From: DASSTJ01 sp035707965
GTDB taxonomy: Bacteria; Actinomycetota; Actinomycetes; Actinomycetales; Angustibacteraceae
DNA: 5,571 nt
Assembly: GCA_035707965.1 (NCBI GenBank)
Contig: DASSTJ010000203.1
Coordinates: 1 to 5,571 of the forward strand
Direction of reading: 5' to 3'
Shown piece after piece: positions 1 to 4,903 of the stretch. Each line of letters starts with the position of its first letter. Within the stretch, counting starts at the first letter, position 1. The notes beneath the pieces were generated by a model. The model saw only the letters and a list, made by a program, of their open reading frames with translations, did no database searches and was not told where the DNA came from. Position numbers and translations under genes: made by a program.

Positions 1-423
1 CACCCGCTGCTGCATGCCGCCGGACAGCTCGTGAGGCAGCCGGTGGGCGAAGGCGGACAGGCCCACGAGCTCCAGCAGGTCGTCAGCCCGCGACCGTGCC
101 TCCTGCCGGCCGATGCCGATGACCTCGGCCGGCAGGAGCACGTTGTCGAGCACGCTGCGCCACGGCAGCAGCGCAGGACGCTGGAACATCACGCTCACGT
201 CGCGGCGGGGTCGCTGCACCGGATCACCGGCGACCACGACCTGCCCCTGCGTCGGCGCGATCAGGCCGGCGATGATCCGCAGCAGCGTGGACTTGCCGCA
301 CCCGGAACGCCCGACCAAGGTGACGAACTCGTTGTCGGCGACGTGGAGGTTGATGTCCTCCAGCGCGTGGACCGAACCCTTGCGGCCCAGGAACGTCTGG
401 CTGACGTTGGTCACCTCGATCAT
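1..423 (-). CDS. ABC transporter ATP-binding protein, nitrate/sulfonate/taurine importer type (3' part beyond window)
   Basis: This is the cytoplasmic ATPase that would energise import by the substrate-binding protein encoded just upstream. The visible 141 codons contain the Walker A motif GRSGCGKST (residues 38-46), a Q-loop at Q81 in the stretch MFQRPALLPW, and the ABC signature LSGGMQQ (133-139). The Q-loop context with LLPW is typical of the SsuB/TauB/NrtD group. Walker B, the D-loop and the H-loop lie beyond position 1, so the gene is incomplete only because of the window edge; family members are usually about 240-270 residues. The ATG at 421-423 is chosen because GGAG (431-434) lies 7 bases upstream and the first residues (MIEVTNVSQTF) match the normal start of the family. 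The gene follows the binding-protein stop by 13 bases, so the two are very probably cotranscribed. The substrate is unknown. Confidence 0.95.
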   Translation of the reverse strand, partial: MIEVTNVSQTFLGRKGSVHALEDINLHVADNEFVTLVGRSGCGKSTLLRIIAGLIAPTQGQVVVAGDPVQRPRRDVSVMFQRPALLPWRSVLDNVLLPAEVIGIGRQEARSRADDLLELVGLSAFAHRLPHELSGGMQQRV

Positions 424-436
424 GCGGTTGCTCCGA

Positions 437-1465
437 TCAGCTCGTGGCCACGTCGGCGTCGACCACCTGCGACGGCTCGAGGCCCGCCGGGATGGCGCCG
501 GCCTCGGTCAGCATCTCGATGATCTTCGCGACCCTGGCGTCGTCGACGTTCCCGATGGCCGCGCCCTTGTCGCCCTTGACGTACGGCGCCATCAGCGTCA
601 CCTCGCCTGCGGCGACCTTCGGGTCCTGAGTGGGCTGGTACTTCTTCAAGATGTCACCGGTCTCGTCCGGGTGGGCGATGGAGTACTCCAGGCCCTTCAT
701 CAGCGCGGCGACGAACTTCTTCGTGACCTCGGGCTTGTCCTTGGCGAACGCGGTGGACGTGAGCAGTGCGTTGCCGTAGAGGTCGGGCAGCACGTCACCG
801 AACGGCAGGAAGACCGACGCCTTGCCCTTCGCGGCCTTCTCGATCAGGCCCTTGCCCACCACGAACTGCCCGATCGCGTCGACCTTGTGAGCGGCGAGCA
901 GCTGGGGCAGCGTCGGCGGCGCGGCGGGCACGAACTTCACCTTGGACGCGTCGATGCCCGCGGCCTTGGCGTAGACCGGGAACATCACGGTGTTGGTCGA
1001 GCCGGGCTGGTCCGCGATCGTCTTGCCCTCCAGGTCCTTGGGCGAGCTGATGCCGTAGCCCTCGAGCGACACGATGGCCGCCAGCGACTTCTGCTGGACC
1101 ATGGCGACGGTCGTGACAGGCAGCTTCTCCTTGGCCACCGTGATGACGACGGTGGAGAAGTCACCCGGACCGAAGTCGGCGCGCCCGCTGGCGATGAGCT
1201 TCATGACGTCGACCGTGCCCGTCCCGGGCTTGATGTCGACGTCGAGCCCAGCCTCCTCGAAGTAGCCCTTCTCCTTGGCGACGTAGACGTACGCGTCACG
1301 ACCGAAGGTGTTGAAGGACGTCAGGTAGTTGATCTTCGTGACGGCTCCACCGGTGGACGACGAGCCGGTGGCTGCGGTGCCAGCGGTGTCCCCTCCTCCA
1401 CAGGCCGCTGCGGCCCGGATCCCTGCTGTGGCGGCGGCGACGCCGACCAGGCGGTTCAGTTTCAC
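437..1465 (-). CDS. NMT1/SsuA/TauA-type ABC substrate-binding lipoprotein
   Basis: This is the extracytoplasmic, lipid-anchored ligand-binding subunit of an importer of the nitrate/sulfonate/taurine/pyrimidine-precursor class; the exact ligand is not readable. The product is 342 residues. A short basic N-terminus and hydrophobic stretch lead to a lipobox-like AAAC with the lipidated cysteine at residue 22, followed by a Gly/Ser/Thr linker (23-42). The folded domain starts near residue 44 with the family pattern NYLTSFNTFGRDAYVYVAKE, then KGYFEEAGLDVDIKPGTG and SGRADFG (94-99). A GTG start at 1463-1465 is preferred: AAGGGA lies 5 bases upstream and the protein then begins with a normal signal peptide. 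An in-frame ATG at 1517-1519 would add 18 polar residues, and it lies inside the operator-like repeats. Arg17 inside the otherwise hydrophobic signal segment is unusual. The ATPase gene follows after 13 bases; a separate predicted promoter lies upstream. Confidence 0.92.
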   Translation of the reverse strand: MKLNRLVGVAAATAGIRAAAACGGGDTAGTAATGSSSTGGAVTKINYLTSFNTFGRDAYVYVAKEKGYFEEAGLDVDIKPGTGTVDVMKLIASGRADFGPGDFSTVVITVAKEKLPVTTVAMVQQKSLAAIVSLEGYGISSPKDLEGKTIADQPGSTNTVMFPVYAKAAGIDASKVKFVPAAPPTLPQLLAAHKVDAIGQFVVGKGLIEKAAKGKASVFLPFGDVLPDLYGNALLTSTAFAKDKPEVTKKFVAALMKGLEYSIAHPDETGDILKKYQPTQDPKVAAGEVTLMAPYVKGDKGAAIGNVDDARVAKIIEMLTEAGAIPAGLEPSQVVDADVATS

Positions 1466-1469
1466 GGCG

Positions 1470-1476
1470 CTCCCTT
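1470..1476 (-). promoter_or_regulatory. Ribosome binding site deciding the GTG start of the NMT1-type binding protein
   Basis: On the minus strand AAGGGAG stands 4 bases before the GTG at 1463-1465. It supports that start over the ATG 54 bases upstream, which has no comparable site and would add a polar extension before the signal peptide. Confidence 0.7.
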
Positions 1477-1502
1477 GGACAGCGATGGGCCCCCGCCACC
1501 GG

Positions 1503-1527
1503 ATGTGATGTTTGATCACATATCAAA
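1503..1527. promoter_or_regulatory. Two interleaved inverted repeats, putative operator
   Basis: Two perfect inverted repeats share bases here. The first is ATGTGAT-GTTTG-ATCACAT (arms 1503-1509 and 1515-1521). The second is TTTGAT-CACAT-ATCAAA (arms 1511-1516 and 1522-1527). Both have a 5-base spacer and their centres are 7 bases apart. The block is strikingly AT-rich for this DNA and covers the predicted -10 and start region of the leftward promoter, which suits a repressor site. The first repeat resembles a CRP-like TGTGA/TCACA site but with spacing 7 rather than 6; a GntR-type dimer is another possibility. The binding protein is unknown and no matching regulator gene is visible. Confidence 0.5.
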
Positions 1528-1551
1528 TCTTCGACGACCCAGCGACGTCAA
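1522..1551 (-). promoter_or_regulatory. Predicted promoter of the NMT1-type transporter operon
   Basis: On the minus strand a -35-like TTGACG (1546-1551) is followed after 18 bases by a -10-like TTTGAT (1522-1527). These match the housekeeping consensus at 5 of 6 and 4 of 6 positions. Transcription would begin near 1515, giving a leader of about 50 bases before the GTG. The -10 is also an arm of an inverted repeat, so a bound regulator would compete with RNA polymerase. Confidence 0.5.
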
Positions 1552-1561
1552 GAGGGTCCGC

Positions 1562-1594
1562 AGAGAAAGTTCGGTCAGCCCTCCGGGGTGCCGA
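1562..1594 (-). terminator. Possible transcription terminator after the MalG-type permease gene
   Basis: Starting ten bases after the permease stop codon, the minus-strand transcript can fold 1594-1571 into an imperfect hairpin: UCGG pairs with CCGA and an inner CCC pairs with GGG, with a mismatch and a bulge between. It is followed by the pyrimidine run ACUUUCUCU. It sits between the end of the sugar operon and the promoter of the next transporter, where a terminator would be expected. The stem is imperfect and the U-run is broken, so the call is tentative. Confidence 0.3.
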
Positions 1595-1603
1595 CGCGCG
1601 GGG

Positions 1604-2479
1604 TCACTTGATCGAGCCCGCCGTCAGGCCGCCCACGAGGTGCTTCTCGATGAGCGCGAACAAGATCACGACCGGCACGATCGCGATGATCGACGCCCCG
1701 AAGAGCTGGTCCCAGTGCTGCTCGTAGCCGGTGACGTAGGAGTTGATGCCGACCGTGAGGGGCTTGCGGGCGTCGTCCTGGATCAGCGTCAGCGCCACGA
1801 CGTACTCGTTCCAGGCCGCGATGAACGTGAAGATCACCGCCGTCACGAGCCCGGGCAGCGTCAGCGGCAGCATGACGCGCGTCAGCGTGCGCCAGCGACC
1901 GCAGCCGTCCAGGTGCGCCGCCTCCTCCACCTCCGAGGGGATGGACGAGAAGAACCCGTGCAGGATCCAGGTGGCGAACGCGAGGTTGAAGGCGGCGTTG
2001 GTGATGATCAGCGCCGCGTACGTGTTGACCAGGTTGAGCGCGAAGAACTCGCGGTAGATGCCCACGACCAGAGCGGTCGGGGAGAACATCTGGGTGACGA
2101 GCACCAGGAACAGGAACGCGGTGCGCCCCGGGAACACGTAGCGCGCGGTCATGTACGCGGCAGGGATCGCTGCCACCACCACGATGGCGGTGGACGCCGT
2201 CGCGACGATGACCGACGTCTTCAGCCAGTTGAGGAACCGCGGGTCGCTCAGCACGTCGGCGAACGTCGACAGCTGCCACGTGCGCGGGAAGAACGTGGTG
2301 GGGGTGTGGACGACGTCCGCGCTCGGCCGCAGTGCGTCGAGCAGCATGACGATGTAGGGCCCGAGGAACACGAGCGCCAGCGCCAGTCCCACGAGGGGCA
2401 GCACGAACCGGCGCGCCCCCCGCCCCGAACCCGGACGTCGGGTGCGCGGGCCCGGCGCGTCGGCGGTGAGCGTCGTCAT
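1604..2479 (-). CDS. Carbohydrate ABC transporter permease, MalG type
   Basis: This is the second membrane subunit of the sugar-type importer and would form the channel together with the MalF-type protein. The product is 291 residues, the usual length for the family. A basic N-terminus (12-24) precedes a first membrane segment at about 25-47. Further hydrophobic segments lie at about 88-109, 121-141, 154-175, 209-230 and 260-278, giving six. The cytoplasmic EAA loop, which docks onto the ATPase, is EAAHLDGCGRWRTLTRVMLP (186-205), with the family's conserved glycine at 192. The ATG at 2477-2479 is supported by AGGAGG 7 bases upstream and overlaps the MalF-type stop codon by 4 bases (ATGA). Reading the frame further upstream gives only a non-coding shadow of the MalF-type gene. 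It is the last gene of the visible operon. Confidence 0.95.
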   Translation of the reverse strand: MTTLTADAPGPRTRRPGSGRGARRFVLPLVGLALALVFLGPYIVMLLDALRPSADVVHTPTTFFPRTWQLSTFADVLSDPRFLNWLKTSVIVATASTAIVVVAAIPAAYMTARYVFPGRTAFLFLVLVTQMFSPTALVVGIYREFFALNLVNTYAALIITNAAFNLAFATWILHGFFSSIPSEVEEAAHLDGCGRWRTLTRVMLPLTLPGLVTAVIFTFIAAWNEYVVALTLIQDDARKPLTVGINSYVTGYEQHWDQLFGASIIAIVPVVILFALIEKHLVGGLTAGSIK

Positions 2480-3513
2480 GCCGGGTCCTCCTGCCACTTC
2501 ACGGTCCGCAGGTAGATGACGACCACCACGAGGATCAGGAGCACGTTGAAGACGCCGGCGGCCGCGGACATCCCCACGCTCTTCTCCGCGCTCTTGAACG
2601 CCAGCTTGTACATGAACGTGATGGTCGTGTCGTGCCCGTAGCCGGGGTTGGACTCGTTCAGCGTGTAGATGATGGGGAACGAGTTGAAGACGTAGATGAT
2701 GTTGAGGACGCTCGCCACGAGCATCGCCGGACGCAGCAGCGGCAGGGTGATCCGCCGGTAGACCTGCCAGGGCCCGGCGCCGTCGATCCGGGCCGCCTCG
2801 TAGACGTCGTGCGGGATGGCGTTCAGCCCGGCGAGGAACACGTACGCCGTGAACGGGATCGAGACGAAGACACCGACGAGGACCATCGACGGCATGACCC
2901 AGTGGTCGTCCCGCAGGAAGTCGACCGGCTTGTCGACCAGGTGCAGCGTGAGCAGGACGTAGTTCAGCGTGCCGTAGTAGTAGTCGTAGATCAGCGTGAA
3001 CAGCCGCGACGTGATGATCAGCGAGGCCGCCCAGGGCACGATCAGCGCCCACCGCACCAGGCGCCGCCCGGCGAACTGCTTCGACAGGAACTGCGCCACG
3101 GCCAGGCTGACCACGATCGTGAGCACGACCACGGCGACGACCCACACGAGGGTGTTGCGCAGCACCGTGACCAGGTCCGGGTGCGCGAGCACCGCGCTGT
3201 AGTTGGACCAGCCGGCTGAACCCAGCCGCAGCCCGGTGATCGAGTAGTGGCCGAACGACGCTCGAACCAGGGCGTACGCCGGGAAGAGGACCACCCCGAC
3301 GATCAGGGCGAGCGCCGGCGCCAGCCAGAGCAGCGCCACCGGCCACGGCGTCCGGCGACCGTGGCCGGTGCGCGGACGACGCGAGCCTCCGCGCCGGCTG
3401 CTGCTGAGTCCGCGTGGCGTCCGGGCCACCGTCGTCGAGGGCCCCACTGCCGAGGTGACGGCGACCGACTCGTCGTCCGCCGCCACCTCGTCGTGGGTGC
3501 TGCTCGTGCTCAT
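2476..3513 (-). CDS. Carbohydrate ABC transporter permease, MalF type
   Basis: This is the first membrane subunit of the sugar importer. The product is 345 residues. Residues 1-56 are a polar, probably cytoplasmic extension: acidic and Ser/Thr-rich first, then Arg-rich (31-54). Membrane segments follow at about 57-83, 118-142, 153-175, 206-230, 264-285 and 315-335. The EAA motif EAARIDGAGPWQVYRRITLP (239-258) is the ATPase docking loop and carries the conserved glycine at 245. The ATG at 3511-3513 overlaps the stop of the binding-protein gene by 4 bases (ATGA). No strong ribosome site stands before it, only a weak GAG/GGCGG region, so translation probably depends on coupling to the upstream gene. 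Its own stop overlaps the MalG-type start in the same way. The fold is clear; the transported sugar is not. Confidence 0.95.
   Translation of the reverse strand: MSTSSTHDEVAADDESVAVTSAVGPSTTVARTPRGLSSSRRGGSRRPRTGHGRRTPWPVALLWLAPALALIVGVVLFPAYALVRASFGHYSITGLRLGSAGWSNYSAVLAHPDLVTVLRNTLVWVVAVVVLTIVVSLAVAQFLSKQFAGRRLVRWALIVPWAASLIITSRLFTLIYDYYYGTLNYVLLTLHLVDKPVDFLRDDHWVMPSMVLVGVFVSIPFTAYVFLAGLNAIPHDVYEAARIDGAGPWQVYRRITLPLLRPAMLVASVLNIIYVFNSFPIIYTLNESNPGYGHDTTITFMYKLAFKSAEKSVGMSAAAGVFNVLLILVVVVIYLRTVKWQEDPA
2487..2492 (-). promoter_or_regulatory. Strong ribosome binding site of the MalG-type permease gene
   Basis: A full AGGAGG on the minus strand lies 7 bases before the ATG at 2477-2479, inside the last codons of the MalF-type gene. 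It fixes the permease start and suggests the second permease can be translated efficiently in its own right, unlike the MalF-type gene. Confidence 0.8.
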
Positions 3514-4772
3514 CCGCCGTTCTCGGCCAGCTTCTGGAGCGAGTCGAGCACGGCCTTCGGGTCACCGTCGGGCTCGACGGCCTTGCCGATGTTCTGCTGC
3601 ACCGCGAGCTTCACCTTGTCCCACGTCGGGTCGTCGGTCGGCGTCAGGTGCACGTTGGGCAGGGTGTCGAGGTAGACCTTGAGCTTCGGGTCGTCGGCGA
3701 ACTTCTGCAGACCGGTCTTCGTCACCGGCAGGAAGCCCTCGGCCTTGATGAACGTGTTGACCTGGTCCGGCTGGTAGTAGAGGTCGTAGAACGCCTTCAC
3801 CGCGTCGGCGTTGCCCGGCTTCTTGAACGCCATGAGGTAGTCGGTGACGCCGAAGGTCTGCGGGGTGCCACCGTCGCTGGTGGGCATCGGCGCGACGCCG
3901 TAGTCCACCTTGCCCGCCTGGTCGAGCGTCGCGGCCAGCGGCGAGAAGCCGACGACCATGCCGACCTTGCCGGAGGCGAACAGGTCGAACGCCTGCTGCC
4001 GGTTGGTCTTGCCGGGGTTGTGCTCGGTGACCTTGTCGGTGACCGCGAGCTTCTTCAGGAACTCGAGCGTCTCGACGTTCTTCGGCGAGCTGATGACCCA
4101 GCTGTCGCCGTCCTTCCAGGCGCCGCCGTTGTTGAACGTCCAGATCGAGAACTCGGCCTGGGCCTCCTCCGGGCCGAGGGGCAGGCCGTAGCCGATCGTG
4201 CCGTTGCCGAGGGCGCTGATCTTCTTGGCGTCGTCCTCGAACTCGGCCCACGTCGTCGGCGGCGCGGTGATGCCGGCCTTGCTGAACAATGTCTTGTTGT
4301 AGAAGAAGGCGCGGGCGGACGACAGGTCCGGCATGCCGAACATCTTGCCCTTGTACGTACCGCTCTTCACGAACGCGTCGAGCAGGTCGGACCTCACGTC
4401 CGGCGACAGCACCTCGTCGGCGCTGTAGAGCAGGCCGTCCTTGGCGTAGCTGGCGTAGGCGTTGAGGTTGAGGATGTCCGGCGGGTTGTTGTTCTGGACC
4501 ATCGTGCTGCTCTGCTGGTCGATGTCGTCCCAGCTGACGACCTGGACGTCGAGCGTGATGCCGGTCTTCGCCTGGTACGCCGTCGCGAAGTCGTTCCAGA
4601 ACGTCGCGGTGTGGTCCTTGGAGTACTCGGCGGCCACGAGCTTGATCGACGAGACCTTCTTGACGTTGCCGTCGGCGGCGGCGGTGCCGCTGCCCGTGCC
4701 ACCGCTGCAGGCCGACAGAGCCAACGCTGCTGTGCCGAGGCCGGCCAGCAGTACCGTCATTCGTCGTGCCAT
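3510..4772 (-). CDS. Family 1 extracellular solute-binding lipoprotein of a sugar ABC importer
   Basis: This is the lipid-anchored ligand receptor that delivers substrate to the MalF/MalG-type channel. The product is 420 residues, normal for the SBP_bac_1 (maltose-binding-protein-like) family. The signal peptide starts MARRMTVLLAG and ends in a clear lipobox LSAC with the lipidated cysteine at residue 22, followed by a Gly/Ser/Thr linker. Family landmarks are the first-lobe strand near 43-48, PPDILNLNAY (97-106), the FFYNKTLFSKAG segment (156-167) followed by PPTTW (171-175), and the later AFDLFASGKVGMVVG stretch. The ATG at 4770-4772 is chosen because GAGGAGG lies 4 bases upstream; the next in-frame ATG (residue 5) would lie too far from it and lose the basic residues. 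It is the first gene of the operon and is transcribed divergently from a ROK regulator. A sugar or glycoside ligand is inferred from family and context. Confidence 0.96.
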   Translation of the reverse strand: MARRMTVLLAGLGTAALALSACSGGTGSGTAAADGNVKKVSSIKLVAAEYSKDHTATFWNDFATAYQAKTGITLDVQVVSWDDIDQQSSTMVQNNNPPDILNLNAYASYAKDGLLYSADEVLSPDVRSDLLDAFVKSGTYKGKMFGMPDLSSARAFFYNKTLFSKAGITAPPTTWAEFEDDAKKISALGNGTIGYGLPLGPEEAQAEFSIWTFNNGGAWKDGDSWVISSPKNVETLEFLKKLAVTDKVTEHNPGKTNRQQAFDLFASGKVGMVVGFSPLAATLDQAGKVDYGVAPMPTSDGGTPQTFGVTDYLMAFKKPGNADAVKAFYDLYYQPDQVNTFIKAEGFLPVTKTGLQKFADDPKLKVYLDTLPNVHLTPTDDPTWDKVKLAVQQNIGKAVEPDGDPKAVLDSLQKLAENGG

Positions 4773-4776
4773 GGAT

Positions 4777-4783
4777 CCTCCTC
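4777..4783 (-). promoter_or_regulatory. Ribosome binding site of the sugar-binding protein gene
   Basis: GAGGAGG on the minus strand lies 4 bases before the ATG at 4770-4772 and decides that start. It is only 3 bases from a GC-only palindrome (4787-4800), whose folding could affect access to it. Confidence 0.8.
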
Positions 4784-4786
4784 AGC

Positions 4787-4800
4787 CGGGCGGCCGCCCG
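4787..4800. repeat. Perfect 14-base GC-only palindrome in the sugar operon leader
   Basis: The sequence CGGGCGGCCGCCCG is its own reverse complement. In the leftward transcript it lies just upstream of the ribosome site and can form a 5-base-pair hairpin with a GGCC loop. It may be a leader hairpin, a protein site, or chance in GC-rich DNA. Confidence 0.4.
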
Positions 4801-4821
4801 TGCCTCGAACCGTGTGTGGGC

Positions 4822-4850
4822 TTGAGCCGTGGTGGTCCCATGGGTGTATT
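4822..4850 (+). promoter_or_regulatory. Possible promoter of the ROK regulator gene
   Basis: On the plus strand TTGAGC (4822-4827) and TGTATT (4845-4850) are 17 bases apart; each matches the housekeeping consensus at 4 of 6 positions. Transcription would begin near 4857. The -10 element lies in the centre of the inverted repeat 4835-4860, so a protein bound there would block it. An alternative -10 is TATATA (4869-4874), but it lacks a good -35 element. Confidence 0.3.
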
Positions 4851-4860
4851 AGTATGGGAC
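4835..4860. promoter_or_regulatory. Perfect inverted repeat between the divergent genes, putative ROK operator
   Basis: The arms GTCCCAT (4835-4841) and ATGGGAC (4854-4860) form a perfect inverted repeat around a 12-base AT-rich spacer. The site lies directly downstream of the predicted leftward -10 and covers the predicted rightward -10. A dimer bound here could therefore repress both the sugar operon and the regulator gene. ROK repressors commonly act from such divergent regions and release DNA when a sugar binds; assigning this repeat to the neighbouring ROK protein is inference. Confidence 0.5.
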
Positions 4861-4866
4861 GCTGCA

Positions 4867-4895
4867 TTTATATAGCCCGGATTGCCCGACCGCAA
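4867..4895 (-). promoter_or_regulatory. Predicted promoter of the sugar ABC operon
   Basis: On the minus strand TTGCGG (4890-4895) and TATAAA (4867-4872) are 17 bases apart. The -10 matches the housekeeping consensus at 5 of 6 positions; the -35 is weaker at 3 of 6, which is common in actinobacteria. Transcription would begin near 4860, at the edge of the inverted repeat, giving a leader of nearly 90 bases. Confidence 0.45.
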
Positions 4896-4898
4896 GGA
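4894..4898 (+). promoter_or_regulatory. Ribosome binding site of the ROK regulator gene
   Basis: AAGGA lies 5 bases upstream of the ATG at 4904-4906 and supports this start. Confidence 0.65.
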
Positions 4899-4903
4899 TC
4901 GCC

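Noticed and set aside
437..1519. 360-residue version of the NMT1-type protein starting at the ATG at 1519
   Set aside because: It would bury the signal peptide behind 18 polar residues and start within the operator-like repeats, upstream of or at the predicted transcription start.
1504..1520. Canonical CRP/GlxR site
   Set aside because: TGTGA and TCACA are present, but they are 7 rather than 6 bases apart, so the standard geometry is not met. It is kept only as part of an uncharacterised operator.
1466..1603. Thiamine pyrophosphate or other riboswitch upstream of the NMT1-type gene
   Set aside because: NMT1-like proteins can bind thiamine precursors, but the predicted leader is only about 50 bases and I see no conserved riboswitch core.
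113..2515. 800-codon open frame on the plus strand
   Set aside because: It lies antisense to the well-supported binding-protein and permease genes, has low-complexity Arg/Asp/Val/Gly-rich translation and no family motifs. It is a GC-rich shadow.
2480..3565. Upstream extension of the MalG-type frame to a 653-residue protein
   Set aside because: The added 362 residues are a frameshifted shadow of the MalF-type gene. A strong ribosome site and ATGA overlap place the true start at 2479.
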